This document shows positions 34,140 to 46,799 of a stretch of DNA of 64,000 nucleotides, piece by piece. Below the pieces are notes generated by a model. That model was not told where the DNA came from and did no database searches. It saw only the letters and a program-made list of their open reading frames with translations. The position numbers were made by a program, and so were the translations under genes. The DNA comes from Sarcophilus harrisii (Eukaryota; Chordata; Mammalia; Dasyuromorphia; Dasyuridae). Every line of letters starts with the position of its first letter. Position 1 is the stretch's first letter. The DNA lies in NCBI RefSeq assembly GCF_902635505.1, contig NC_045427.1, positions 57,252,539-57,316,538 on the forward strand, in the 5' to 3' direction.

Positions 34140-37100
34140 ATGGGCATGGATATGGAGGAGGAGCAGGAATCTGGAGCCCCGCAAGGTAATGGGGCAACCC
34201 CTCTGGGTTGGGGGTGGATGGTCTCAGAGAAATTCCAAAGAGACTTGGAGACTGCCTTGGTGGGGAGTAGAGAGGGTGCCGTCGGATTGTTTTCTCAGGG
34301 ACAGGCAATCAGCCACTTACTACCCAATCGAGGTACCAAAGTACAGTGGAAGAACAACGGGGTCTGGAACTGGAGAGCCAAGGTTTCTGTAGGCCATACT
34401 ACTTACTAGCTATGTGTTCTTGGACAAGTAACTTATGTGACCTCTCAGGAACTCAGTTCTCATCTTTGATTTAAATGACCTTTTAGCCCTAAATATACTT
34501 TGATGTCCCCCTTTGTGGTCCATAACAAGATGGCATTTAAAGACTTATAAAGTCCTACTAATCCAGAGTGGTTCCAGGAGTCAAGCTGACCAGTCTGGGG
34601 CCTAGCTTCTGGGATCCCAGCTTCAGTGACTTCCTGTCAGGAACAAGGGAGTGGGAAACAGCTGTGGCTGAATCCCCTTCCTGCATTCCCCACCCCACCC
34701 CCATCCACCCAAGCAGACTCGGAGTGGCCAGAGCTAGAGAAGGCAGAAAGGTTGGCCAGAGGGGCAGCTCTGAAGTGGGCCTCAGGCATCTTCTACAGCC
34801 CTAAGCAGCTGACCAGGCTGGACCGATACCGAAGCCGGGAAGCCCAGAGAATGTGCTCCATTGAGTCCCGAATCAAGGTGGGGCCAGGGAGAGGTATGAG
34901 GCGGGCTCCCTAAAAGTCATAGTCCATCCCTGGGCCAGCTTTCCCATTCTGCCCATATTAAGATCATGCTCTGAGGGACCTTCTCTATCCCCTCCACTGC
35001 GAGTGAGACCTGCCACTGACCTCCCCAAGCTCTCTCCCCACAGTCTACTGTGCAGTCATACTTGGAAAGTGTGCAGACAGGCCTTGAACAGCTGGGCCTG
35101 GCCCTGAAGGAGGTCCAGGAGGCTCGGGAAGCCCTGGCAGAGGCCCAGGGGGCCCTCAGGAGCCAGGCTGAGGCTGCCCACAACCTACAACCTCTCCGGG
35201 AGCTGGCCGATCAGCACGGACAGCTGCAGGCCGTGACACTCCTACTGCCCCAGCTCTTGGCTGGTGAGTAGGCTCATTCTGCCCAGGCTCATTGGATTAA
35301 GAAGAGATTCCCTTGGGAGCTCACCTGAGTCAATATTTCTAGGCTCCTTTGGGACTAATTCCCCATCTCCTACTTTTCCTTCTTTCCACAGTACCTGAGG
35401 CCGTGGCCAGAACCCAGGCCCTGATCAAGGGCAATCGATTTCTGGAGGCCTATGAGGTGCTACGGGAGCTGGAACAGTTGCGGGATGAGGTGTTAGAGCC
35501 CATGGGGGGACCAGAGCTGGCCCTCTTTGAGGGCTTGGCTCCTCTGGGGGAGGAGCTGGGCCTCGCTGTGGGGAAGGTGGTGGGCTCCGCTCGGCAGCTG
35601 GCACGAGATGACCCAGCCCTGCTAGTCGCTGCAGTGCGAGTGGCAGAGTTTGAGGAGGAGAGGGATGCTCAGCTACAGTCACCATCCCCCGGGCGGCCCA
35701 GAGCCTGGCGCCAGCGCTGCCTGGGGGCCCTTCAGAGGGCCCTGGAGGAAGCCTATTTTGAGGCACCAGCTCCCACCCCTTCAGGCCTGGCAGGACACCT
35801 GGCAGCTCTTCGAGAAGCTCTGCCTGCTGAACTGGCCCTGGCTGAGGCCCTTGTAGCCCCTTGCTGCCCTGGAGAATATGGGATCGTGAAGCTGTGGGCC
35901 CACACCTTGCACCTAGGCCTCTGCCAGCACCTGCAGCGGCTTCTGGACTCTGAGGACCTGGGCACCCAGGACATCTTCACTTTGTTGCACTGGGCCCTGC
36001 ATATCTACCCAGGGTCAGTGCCAGGCTGAGGATGGAGAAGACGACATTGAGGGTGGGCAGGACAAATCCAAGGAGGCTGAGCTGAGAATGGAAGGAACCC
36101 TAGTTTTTCACAGTATAAATCCTATGCTTTCCCTCAGGCCTGATATGATGGGTCATCCTGACCTCAGTCCTGAGGCTGACATCTCTGAGCTAGAACCTTT
36201 GCTGTCCCCAGAGGCTGTGGACCTGCTGGAGAAAACATACACAGAAAAACTGAAGGTAAGGATGCGAAGAAACAGGGGTTCAGGCAAGAAAGACACGTAC
36301 AGGTTCCATCCCATAGGGCCCATTCTTCTTTCTCTAACCAGCCAGGACTGGCTGTCTCTACATATTTTCTTGGTCTTCTGTGAGGGCTGGTGAAATGCTT
36401 TAGAAAAATGCCACCCTGTCTTTTTGGAAAAGACGCACAGATAATTCAGCTAGATTAGGCAATGAGAGGAAACTCATTTTTTTCTGTAAAAGGAGAGGGT
36501 TGGCCTAGATGATTTTCCAGCTCTGGAAGCTGGCCATCCCTAAACAAGTTCCCAGTATCTGACCATGAGGAAGGATCTTTAGGACCATCTGGGTCAGAGA
36601 TGTCAACCACATACCCTGAGTAGCGTGCACACTCCCCAGACACTCCCCAGACACTCCCGAGTGTGTTGAGAATCACATGAAAATGTCATCGGGAAATATT
36701 TTCACAAAAAATCTAGTTTTAGTTTGTGGTTTTCTAAGTTAAAATGCTGCCACAGGCATACTTGTATATGGTTTTAGTGGTCCCCATTTCTATTGTACAC
36801 CATTGACAAGTGCAATTTCTCCCTGAAGAGAAATCCTGCAGATCTCGTGGCTAGGCGGTCAGCTTGCCTCTACTTTGAAGACCTCCAGTGAGGGGGAACC
36901 CCTCCGGACAGTCCATTCCACTTCATGAGAGCTCACTTTGCTCAGATGTGCTAATTCTTAGGAAGTTGGGCTGGTCTCTTCTGGGGATATTGCTTCTTCA
37001 CAGAAGGGGTGGATATGTGTGTGGGGGTGGATGTATATGTCTATCCTGAATCTTCTTTATTGCACTGCTTCTTCCAGTGTCTTTTGTTTTTGTTTTCTGG

Positions 37101-40100
37101 AGGGTGGGGTGGGAAGGAGGAGGCAATCAGGTTAAGTGTCTAGCCCTGGGTCACACAGCTAATAAGTGTCTTGAAGAGTGGATTTGAACTGAGGTTCAAA
37201 TCTGGACTCTGGACTCCAGGACTAGTACTCTATCCACTGAGCTCCCTAACTATCCCCTAGGTCTTTTCTCTGTTTATGCGTTTCCTCCCACCTATCCCTA
37301 CCCCAGTTAAGCATAGCAGAGTGGCTGCAGAAGGCCCTGGATGGAGAGGTGGCTGAATGGTTGCGAGAACAGAAACCTGACATTGACCCTGAAGGCTTCT
37401 ATCATTCTTCCCTGCCTTCGGTTGTTCTTCAGGTGAATGGGTGGCTGTCAAAGGTGGGGGAGGAATATTGGGGGAAAGGGGTGAAGAGCATTATTTAAAG
37501 TAGGGGGAAATGATGGGTATTTGTGCTGGGAGGTTCTGGCTAACAGTGTGCCCTGGTCCTTTCCCCCAGATCCTAGATGAAAATATCCGTGTGACAGCTG
37601 TGATCAGCACTTCTTTGCAGGATAGAATATACAGCATGGCCCTGAAGGAGCTGGGCACCTTCCTGAGGAGGTTTGTGCTACCCCTATCTCAAAGTGACAT
37701 ATAAAATGTGTATGATCACCAGAGAATCCATTGTAGGCACTTCTGTGATGGGAAAACGTGAGGGTACTCTGAGGCAAAAAGGCAGCTAGACTTAGAGCAA
37801 AAAAGGTAGTATGCCCTAAGAGGGAGAGTACTGCCTCTGGACTCACCTTTGAAACTTACTATGTGACCTCAGGAAGGTCATTTAAATCTTCCTGGACCTC
37901 AGTTTCCTCTTTTGCAAAACGAGAGGATAGGGGAGACTAGATGGCCTTTAAGGTCCTTTCTATAATGACAAGCAGGCCCTTGTTCTTGCTTAGAGTCCAG
38001 GGTCCCCTAATGGATGGTGATGGGAAGGAGGGCTCAGCCCATTTAAGATGCCTCTTGCAGAGGCGCTGCTGCTAGCAGCTGGTCTTTTCAGGCCCTGGCT
38101 CCCCTATGCCTTGTCCTCCTCTCCTAACCTCATTGCCCCCCAAGTCTGGATAGGTGGATGCCAAGGTGCTGGTCCTGCTCACTCATTCTTCTTGGCCATA
38201 GCCTCATCAAAGCACTGGAACGTTTCTCCCAAGAGCACCTGAGGGATGCATCTAGGCCCCATCACTACGTGCCCTACCTGCTAGCCTGTCTCAATCACTA
38301 CGCTGCTCTAAGGTACTCATTGCACAGAAAGATGAAGGGAATTTGGAAAAACAGACTATCAGAGAGGGTGACAAGGCCATGGGACTGGCTGGGAACAAGA
38401 GAACTCAGGCATCTTGAAGTTGTAAACTTTCTGTATAAATAGTGATTGAGGCTAATTCAATTCAATTCAGCACATGTAGTTTATGTTCTGTACCTATGAT
38501 ATGCTAGACTCTGGGCTTTCAAGACAAAAAAGGTATCTGCCCTCAGGGAACTTTCATTTTACTGGGGGCAATATATTCTATAAGGCAATTCACTATAAAA
38601 TCTCTTTAAGAAGTCTTCAGTTTTAAAGGTATCCCTGTTCTGGTGGCAAAAACCACTGAATTTTGCAGTCAGAGGCTGTGGATTCAAATTCCATTCATCA
38701 ACTGACTAGCTGGGTGATCTTGGAAAAATTATGTCCTTGGAAAAACAGGTCCATAAGACCTGTGTCCTCATCTGCAAAAATGAGGAGTTTGAATTAAAGT
38801 CAATTTTAACTTTTAATTCCATAGTCCTTTTGGCCCGGGAGGGGCTCTGTTTATTGGTTGGAAAGGATCTGAGTTCATTCCATTCATCAAACATTAAGCT
38901 CCCTTTGTCACTGCTCTAGGTGATAGGGATAGCAAGAAAAAATATTACTATATGGTCTCTGTCTTCTGGGAACATACATTCCAGTAAAGGAATCAAAATG
39001 TACACAGAGAAGTAAATTCAAAATATAAACAAAGTGATTGGGAAAGAGCATTCAAACTCTCGTTTTTGGAAACTGAGCCTATAAGTTGTGAACTGACTTG
39101 ATCACACAGAGGTCATACATAATTAGTGGCAATCAGAATTTAAATTTTGTGCTCTTTCCACTGCCTCAGGCTAAATAAAGATGAATGATCCTACATATAT
39201 ACTCAGCCTTCTTCACACCTTCCTTGTTTCTGCCCTCTCTCACCACGCAGTTCTTCAGTCTCCCTCTTGCAACCCATTGGGGTGTCCACTGCCACTGGGG
39301 TCTCAGCCACCATTGATACAGCCCTTGGAGATTTCAAGAGGAAGATATGCAAACTAATCTTGGATGCCTTGCTAGAGGAGCTACAGGTCTGGGCTGGGGC
39401 CATATCTTACTCATCCCTCCTTCCACCCCACTAGGGTCAAAGTAGAGATACAGGACTGGGGGAAGGAGGCAGAAGAGATCTAACTTTGGCTCCTCTGCTC
39501 TCAGCCCATGTTCGTTGCCCTGCCTTCTCGTCAGTGGCTATCCAGCCAGGTGATGTTGGACAGTGTGTGTGAGCAGGTAGCCAACTTCTGTTCAGGATTC
39601 TCCAGAGTGCGGAGTCCCATGGCTCAGGTACGATTTATTAACTGCTTGATCTCCAGCAAATGATTCAACCCATCTGAACCTCATGTTTCCCATTTGTAAA
39701 ATGAGGCTCAGATTCACTCTAAGGTTCCTTTCAGCTCTTAATACTCTCCCTGATTTCATGCCATCTCAAACCCAGACCCTCTGGTTCCTTTCACTTCATT
39801 TCCCTCACCATATCAGCACATGGTGTGTGTGTATGTGTGAGTGTCTTTGTGTAAGACACAGCTGTTCCTCCATCCATGACTATCCACCCCGTTCCCTGGG
39901 GCTCAAAGATGCTGCTGGCTGAGAGTGAGCGTGCAGTGGTGCTGGAGTATCTCCGGGGCTTGATGCAAGGAAAGCTCGTGTGCCGGAACTCGACGGAGAG
40001 GATGCAGGCGTCGGAGCGAATGTTACAGGACTCGGCCCAGCTCAGGGAGCTCTTCCTTAGCTTGGTGAGAGACAGAGTACCTTGCAGAGGGTTGCTTGGG

Positions 40101-40624
40101 CCACAGGGTCGGAGATGAGCGGTGCCCCATGCTCCCTCCTTGGGCCTCGGCTTCCCGGCCCATTCCCAGCCTGGCACAACAGACTGTTGGCCTCTTGTTC
40201 CAGGAGCTGGAGGAGAGCGCACAGACGGGGGCAGTTCTGGGTGCCCTGCAGGAGCTGTTCCGCCTCCAGGACCCAGCGCTGCTCAGCCTCGAAGTGTCCA
40301 GCTTCTTACACAAATTCCCCGACGTGAGGTACTAGGAGGTTGGCTGGACCGACCCTCGGAAGGGGAGGGGAGGCCTATCTCCTTGGGCAAGGAGAAGGTA
40401 GACCCAGCCCCCTCTCCCTATCTCTCCCCAGCGAGGAACATATCGGGGCGCTCCTGGACGTGCGCGGGGACGTATCCCGGGAGCAGCGTCAGGTCGTCTT
40501 GGAGACTATGCGGGCCAACCCTCCCCCGTCGCCGCCGCCCGACGGCCACCGCCCGCTCTTCAGTCTAGTGCCGGTGCCCTCGCCTCCGTTGGCCTTCTGC
40601 TTTTCCGCCGGGACCTGTTCCTGA
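34140..40624 (+). CDS. EXOC3L1: Exocyst complex component 3-like protein 1
   Basis: Sec6/EXOC3-related protein thought to act with exocyst subunits in regulated secretion. Thirteen coding exons: 34140-34185, 34717-34877, 35044-35263, 35392-36013, 36138-36255, 37307-37432, 37570-37670, 38202-38312, 39251-39386, 39505-39627, 39909-40064, 40204-40328 and 40432-40624. Phases close, giving 745 aa; human is about 746. Conserved blocks include LARGAALKWASGIFY near residue 28, VAAVRVAEFEEER, LVAPCCP, NIRVTAVISTSLQDR and HHYVPYLLACLNH. An N-terminal coiled coil comes from exon 3. The ATG has a strong context (gccATGG). Poly(A) signal AATAAA lies 26 bases after the stop. Head-to-head with E2F4, same strand as MATCAP1. 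Confidence 0.95.
37105..37257 (-). mobile_element. tRNA-headed marsupial SINE, reverse
   Basis: It shows 'gaggcaatcaggttaagtg', 'gggtcacacagctaataa', 'ggatttgaactgaggt' and 'actctatccactgagc', ending 'ctaactatccc' just before EXOC3L1 exon 6. The SINE head ends about 50 bases from the acceptor. Confidence 0.65.
37828..37970 (+). repeat. MIR/MAR1-like SINE
   Basis: 'tactatgtgacctcaggaag', 'tcagtttcctcttttgc' and 'ctagatggcctttaaggtcc' mark a MAR1-type copy in the EXOC3L1 intron. Confidence 0.6.
38440..39175. repeat. Cluster of old SINE fragments in an EXOC3L1 intron
   Basis: Two THER1-like cores (about 38455-38590 and 38870-39015) flank a MIR-like copy with 'gctgggtgatcttgg' and 'ctcatctgcaaaaatgagga' (38640-38800). 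A reverse MIR-like end with 'gatcacacagaggtc' follows near 39100-39170. Confidence 0.5.
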
Positions 40625-40650
40625 GTGGGCAGCAGCGACGCAACCCCCTC

Positions 40651-40656
40651 AATAAA
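40651..40656 (+). terminator. EXOC3L1 poly(A) signal
   Basis: AATAAA lies 26 bases after the EXOC3L1 stop codon, giving a very short 3' UTR. Confidence 0.75.
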
Positions 40657-40715
40657 GGCCCAGAGCCGCGGCTCTCGAGTCTGTGCGTGGGGGGGGAGCG
40701 GGATTAGCTAGCATC

Positions 40716-40806
40716 CTAGCATCCTCCTTACTGGCCGAGCATCCTTACCTAGCATCCTCCTTACTGGCCGAGCATCCTTACCTAGCATCCTCCTTGCTCG
40801 GCCGAG
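40716..40806. repeat. 33-bp tandem repeat after EXOC3L1
   Basis: Two perfect 33-base units (from 40716 and 40749) and a third partial, diverged unit (from 40782). It begins 60 bases after the EXOC3L1 poly(A) signal, where transcription should be ending. Confidence 0.85.
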
Positions 40807-40899
40807 CCCGACCGTAGCATACCCAGTGCGCAGGGAGGGACTGGGGAAGGGGGAAAGTCCAGGATGGGGATGGGGCGCCAGGGTGGGGCTGTGCCGAAC

Positions 40900-41360
40900 C
40901 TCGGTTTGAGGGGGGGGAAATCACATTGCAAAGGGGCGGGGAGGGGGCGGGACCGATGGGTTCGCCGCTCGTCTCCTGATTGCTTTGCACTGCGCAGCGA
41001 GCAGCAGCTAGGCGACTTAAACGAATCAGAAGGGCTCGTAGAAACTCCGCCCCCTGGCAGGCGGGGCCTAGGGCTCGGGGCCCCGGGCCAGAGCTATAGC
41101 GTGCTGGCTCCTCTTCTTTACTCCCTCCTGTCTCGCCGTCCTTGCCCCCAAAGAATAGTCCCCGAGGAAACCCCTGCTTCTCGCGCAGCCGCAAACGCTG
41201 ACGCGAGCACGTCGCGTGCGTGCATGCGTGCCGGCGTCGGGCTCCGAGCAGCCGGCTTTCGGCTGCAGTGCGGACACGGTGCTGTGGAGCCGGACGCGGA
41301 GGAACCTAGCGGAGTAGACAGGTGGGGCGGGGCTGGGGGGGCGGGCTCGGGGCAGGTCGG
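40900..41360 (+). promoter_or_regulatory. MATCAP1 CpG-rich promoter and candidate non-coding first exon
   Basis: CpG-dense DNA with GC boxes ('ggggcggg' near 40935, 'ccgccccc' near 41047) and a 'gctatagc' stretch near 41092. A strong donor 'gacag/gtgggg' ends a candidate exon at 41321. That exon would splice to the acceptor at 50125-50126, before the MATCAP1 start codon. Exon start unknown. Confidence 0.5.
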
Positions 41361-41513
41361 GCTGACGCCTAGAGCAGGCTCCCTGACATCCATACCCTCC
41401 CGTCGTTTTCATGCTAGACATGAAACCTTCCCACCCTTTACTATTTGTTAGCGGGGCCGTCCTCTTTCCTGGGGAACTTAGGGGCTCGCTCTTTGTGAGC
41501 TGAGGGACCACCC

Positions 41514-41631
41514 ATTGGCTCGTGACCACGCCCCCGTGTGGCTCCTCCCCCTCCCAGATTCGCGGTTTCTTATTGGTCTTGGGTCATTCTCCCTTCTGGC
41601 CCCTCCCCGCCCCTCCCCCATCTCCCATTGG
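41514..41631. promoter_or_regulatory. Three inverted CCAAT boxes
   Basis: ATTGG (CCAAT on the other strand) occurs at 41514-41518, 41572-41576 and 41627-41631, spaced 58 and 55 bases in GC-rich DNA with 'cccgcccc' boxes. This is the pattern of NF-Y-bound promoters. It lies just inside the putative first intron of MATCAP1. Confidence 0.5.
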
Positions 41632-42180
41632 TCAGGACCGCGCCTCCTCCTTCGTCACCAAGCCCAGCTTTCTTTTTGAGGTTCCCTCCCCACCCCTTTA
41701 ACTTACTGCCTTGGGGGAACGTGGACGATGATGGATCCGCTGGGACTGGGCTTCGTGAGGGACACTGGAAAACCGGGCAGGACCCTTCCCGCAGAGCGCT
41801 TCCAGTCCGGGAAGGACCTGGCACAGTTTTGGGAACCATTCAATTTTGATGATCCTGAAAGAGAACAGTTAAATGAAGGAATTTTGAAGGAGGTGGGGCT
41901 GGAGGCCAGCCCCTTGACTAGTGGAAAGAGCCCTAGTGGTGAAGTTTGGGGGCGCGTTTGAATCCCGGTCTTCTCTTTACCGGCCTTGGGGTTTGGGGTG
42001 AGTCTCTGACCCACGGCTTCCATTCTGTAAAAATGAGGAACTTGGGTTAGACCTTTCCCAAGGGCCTTTCCAGTTTTAAAGCCATAGGCTTTGATAGGGA
42101 CATAGATAATTGGGTGGGAAGGCAAGAGCCATTCCAAAATGTTTATATAAACATATATAATTGATATATATATATATATA

Positions 42181-42211
<31 letters not shown>

Positions 42212-42344
42212 GTACATATATGGCTCCGCTTTTTAGCCAGACTGTATACATTCCTTGAAAAACCTTATTTTAACACAACCATTTATCTCCAATACCACAT
42301 CAAAGGACACTTGGAAATACGTAGTAATGTACTTAATAAAATAT

Positions 42345-42515
42345 ACTTACTAGCTGTGTGTGACTCTAAGTCACTTAATTGCTGTTTGACTTAGTTTCCT
42401 CTTTTGTAAAATGGGGATAATAACAGTACCTATCTCCTATGACTGTTGTGAAGATCAGATGAGAGAAGTTATAAGGTGCTTAGCATGGAGTCTGGCTCGA
42501 GCTAGCCGATGTTAT
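42345..42515 (+). repeat. MIR-like SINE
   Basis: 'ctagctgtgtgtgactctaa', 'gtcacttaattgctgtt', 'tagtttcctcttttgtaaaa', 'tggggataataacag' and 'gtgcttagcatggagtctgg' give a nearly full-length MIR-type copy. Confidence 0.7.
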
Positions 42516-43736
42516 ACAATGGTTATACAACCATGACAATTGGTTGGTTCCAAATTATTGAAGTTAAAAAACATAGCCTTTCTTATTAGCAAAAGGTAAA
42601 CCAGGACACATGGTCAAAATTTCTGTGATTCTGTTAAACACTTTTGTATAACTTTTTAAAAAAAAATTTAAAACTTAAATACAAAATAAGAAGAGAAAAA
42701 AATTGCCATGTACACAGCAGAAGATGAGAGGATTCAATATAAAGCAATATATTTCTGCTTCAAGAAAACCTATGTAATAAATACTTCACATTGTTTTCAA
42801 AGCTGTCCAGGTTTTCTTTGCTTCCTTGTAGGTTTTCTTTTGTTCTCTGCTGCATACTTTTTTTTTTCTCTTCTCTCCCTCAATCCCCCAAAGAAGGCTA
42901 CAATTAGGTTTGAATATATATATATATATATTTTATATATATATATATATATACATATACAGAGAGAGAGGTTATATAGACAAATATAAAGATAGATATG
43001 TAAATGTATAAAGATCCATACATACACAAACAAGTACATATGTGTTTGTACATATGTGTGTATACATGCATATATGTATCCAGTATATGTTCATACATAT
43101 GTAAATAAGACCATAATAGTGCTTAATTCCACTTGACTAGTTCTCTGGAGGTAGACAGTATCTTTTCTCATAAGTCCCAAGTTTTTCCCCATTTTTCTAA
43201 ATCAACCAACTCCTCATTTCCTAGGTTAAAGCAATATTCCAATCCTTTCATATTCTGAGAGAATTATAAAAAATTTTTCCCCACTTTTCTTCATTCCTTC
43301 TATTCTTGGACACATAGGTTTTACTTAGATAAAGTTTAATTGGAAATAATCAAAATTATCCATTTTACATTTCAACAATACTTTCACTTTTACTGTGGTT
43401 TAAGGTCTGATAATACACAATCTGCTTCCTTTATATCTTTTTTCTCCTGGTTTCTTCTAAATGAGTTTTGTTATTTTTTCTAACTTAATAAGGTAATTTT
43501 TTAGTTTAATTGGGATGGCATTAGTTAAATGGAGTAATTAGGTAAAATTGTGATTTCTTTTATTATGTGTATAACTTTTAAGATGGAACACTATGAAGGT
43601 GAGCTGGAGGGCTTCTTTGTTGGAAAAGCACTGATTGCCAAGATTTTGTGCGTGTGTGTGTGCGCGCGCGCGTGTGTGTACGTACACCAATGAGATCTCA
43701 GTCTCTGTCTCTATTTCTTGATCGATCTATGTCTAT

Positions 43737-43854
43737 CACTAATTTTGAAGTTATAGGATCAGGGTTTGAAGCCTTGTGGACCCTTGGCCAGATTTCACTA
43801 ATTTTGAAGTTATAGGATCAGGGTTTGAAGCCTTGTGGACCCTCTGGCCAAATG
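43737..43854. repeat. 59-bp tandem duplication
   Basis: Two adjacent copies (from 43737 and 43796) share 'cactaattttgaagttatag' and the next 28 or so bases, diverging only near the end. Confidence 0.85.
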
Positions 43855-43859
43855 GCCAG

Positions 43860-44556
43860 AAACATTTGTTTCTTCAAAGATCCAGTGAAATAAACAGAGA
43901 TAGAGTCAGAAAAGATACAATATAAACCAAGAAAGTGCAGTGTCAGAAAAACTGACAGAGAGAAGATGCATTTAGTACAAGATATCCTGTGGTAAGATTC
44001 TGGGGATGCCACCTGAGCCTCTGACTCCTGGGATTGGTTAAAACACATCCTTCTGCTCTTCCAACTCTAGTCTATAAAATAGGAGATTTGGATTAGGTGA
44101 TTTTTTTTTTAGGGCACTATATCAGTGGGCTGGTCTAGCTCTAAAGCCTATGATTCCGAAAATAAGTGCAGAGCTGAAGTGTTGAATTGGAGTCTTCTGT
44201 TTAAATAGTAAAAGAGCAATAGTTCAGAGCTAGGGGAATGGATGAGTTCTGTAGAAGACATGTGGAGAACATTTTGGGAAGAAGAAAAAGGGAGATTTTT
44301 CCTCCCTATTTTTCATTGGGAAATGGCAACAAGATAACGCCAATAAAACATTTGTTTCTTCAAAGATCCAGTGAAATAAACAGAGATAGAGTCAGAAAAG
44401 ATACAATGTAAACCAAGAAAGTGCAGTGTCAGAAAAACCGACAGAGAGAAGATGCATTTAGTACAAGATATCCTGTGGTAAGATTCTGGGGATGCCACCT
44501 GAGCCTCTGACTCCTGGGATTGGTTAAAACACATCCTTCTGCTCTTCCAGCTCTAG
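43860..44556. repeat. 211-bp direct duplication, 486 bp apart
   Basis: 43860-44070 and 44346-44556 match along their whole length with about three substitutions by eye (for example 'caatataaacc' against 'caatgtaaacc'). The 275 bases between them are different. The near identity suggests a recent local duplication. Confidence 0.9.
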
Positions 44557-45664
44557 CCCTATTTCCTCATTTGATGAAATCTTGGCTTCTTTAAGCTCCT
44601 GAGAGGAGCTAAACTATTGGGTTCTGGATTGGAGGCCTCTCATTCCCAGCAGCAGCCAATTTTCCTGAGTCAGCATGATAGGAACCAGAATTCTGTCATA
44701 AAACCTTTTTGTTCATAGAATTACTGTCAGGAAGCTGTGTTTCTTGATATCTAAATCCAAACTGGGCATCAGTAAGAATAAGGAGTGACATGGTTTAGGG
44801 AATCCCTCTTTAACAATTCCATTCAATTCAAAAAACATTTGTTACCATTACTGTGTACTATACAAGAACTAGGTGCTATAGAACGTATAGATCACAGAAT
44901 TTTGGTCTGGATGGGACCTTAAGGATCATCTACTCCATCTTTCTCATTTTGCAAAGGACAGAACTGAACCTCAGAGAGGCAGAAAGGAAAGGAAGTTGCT
45001 GGATGAATCTTGGTTTTAAAATCAGCTTTATGCCAGTTTCCAATCTCAACTGGACTATTGGACCTTCATGGGACAGAACTGAACTTCAAAGAGGCAGGAA
45101 GGAAAGGAAATTTCCAGGTGAACCATGACTTTCAAATCAGCTTTATGCCAGTTTTTTTGGTCTCCAGTCTCAGCTGGACGATATATTGGGCTTTCATAAA
45201 CCTCTAGAGGTTGGCTTGTCCATATTCCTTTTCTTGGGCAAGTCAGATGCTCTGCCCCTGGGTCTCAGGCCTTTTTGGTTAGGAGAGTTTGGTTACAGAT
45301 TTCTTCCATCACTAGGGACTTTTTCTATAGACAAGGGAGTAGAGACCCCTTTGCTAATTCTTAGCAATAGCAGCAAGTTATCCCATCCTTTATTTTCTGT
45401 TATTTGTTGTTCCTGGGGATCTCATTCTCAACCTTCTTCCATGATGATTTCTAGCCTTCTTAATAATGCCCCTTCCTCCAACCTTAAAAGGTTGATGAAA
45501 TTCCTTCTTTTAACTTGTCCCTAGGCTCAAGAATGCCTGTAGGGTCATGGATATTTGGAGTCAAAAAGCCTTGGAAGATAACAACTAGCATTTATATAGT
45601 GCCTATTGTATGCCCTCCCCAATTTTATTTAGTTTTTTTTTTTTTTTTGGACTAGGTGAAAGAG

Positions 45665-45816
45665 ATTTTTTCCCCCCTGAGGCAATGGGGATTAAATGAC
45701 TTACCCAGAGTCACACGGCCAGGAAATGTTAAGTGTCTAAGATCAGATTTAAACTCAGGTCTCCCTGACTTCAGGGCTGGCCCTCTAGTCACTTCACCAC
45801 CTAGCTGCCCCAGAAA
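45665..45816 (-). mobile_element. tRNA-headed marsupial SINE, reverse
   Basis: It starts after a T-run, with 'ccctgaggcaatggggatta', then 'cccagagtcacacggcc' and 'aactcaggtctccctgactt', and ends 'ccacctagctgcccc'. Confidence 0.75.
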
Positions 45817-46057
45817 GAGGAGATTTTTTTTTTTTTTTTACCTCAATTGCTACTTAGCCTTAATCACTGAATGGATGTGACCACAGTCAAACGGAGACTT
45901 GTTGAAGACTTTAACTTAAAAAGGCCGAAGTCTCCCATTCCATCCAGGGCTATCTCCAGTCATCCTGATCTATGTCTTGTCACTGGACACAGATGGCATT
46001 ATTGGTGTTACCTCCCCGCTCTCATGGTCCTCTTCCAGAACAAGCAACGATAACCAT

Positions 46058-46310
46058 TGTGTGCCAGGCATTGTGTTAAGTACTTTACAATTTATATCTC
46101 ATTGGATCCTTACAAAAAGAAACAACCACCACCACCTTGGAAAATAAGTGCTATCATTAGCCCCAGTTTACAATTGGGGAAACTGAGGTAGTCAGAGATT
46201 GAGTGATTTGCCCAGAGTCACACAGTTGGTAGGTGTCTAAGGCAGGCTTTGAACTCAGGTCCTTCTGCTTCAAGGCCCAACCCTCTATCCACTGCACCAC
46301 CAGCTGGTGC
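46058..46310 (-). repeat. MIR-like SINE, reverse
   Basis: The order is 'gtgccaggcattgtgttaag', 'tctcattggatcctta', 'ccccagtttacaattgggg', 'aaactgaggta', 'gtcacacagttggtagg', 'tttgaactcaggtcctt' and 'cactgcaccacc'. It is one of the longest CORE-SINE copies here. Confidence 0.7.
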
Positions 46311-46799
46311 ATCCCATCTCCTTACTAGTTGTATAGTGGAGGGCAAGGCACACAATCCTCCCCAGATTTCCATTTCCTCCCCTGTGAATGGAGAGAGTTG
46401 GATGAGGTTCTCCCTAAGGACATTTCCAGCATTAAATCATGAGTTTCAAGTCATGGTTGAGACTATGAGATGCCAGTATTACATAGTAGAATGAACTCTG
46501 GTAAAGTTGAGAGTTTCAGTCCAACTGATATTTATGCTGGACTACATACTTAGCCTGTCTGAACCTCAGTTTCCCCATTCATTGCATTACAAACCTCACA
46601 GAATTCTTGGGGAAAAACCAAACAACACTTTGTAAACTTGTATTGCATAAAGGTTACTGTTACTCTTATTTTTTACCCTCATCATCAATCTGATGATTTC
46701 ATCTTGTTTCATGAAATTCATAGTGAAACAGGAGGAAGTGGGAAACAAGTTGCTAATCTGTTACACATTGGATTCTGCAAATGATCGAACAGTTACGGG

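Noticed and set aside
41728-41961. Open frame of 77 codons after the CCAAT boxes
   Set aside because: No family match is recognised and there is no clear onward exon. It may be part of an alternative first exon but is not supported as coding.
42140-42260. Frames of Ile/Tyr/Val runs near 42150 and 42930
   Set aside because: They come from (TA)n and (GT)n microsatellites.
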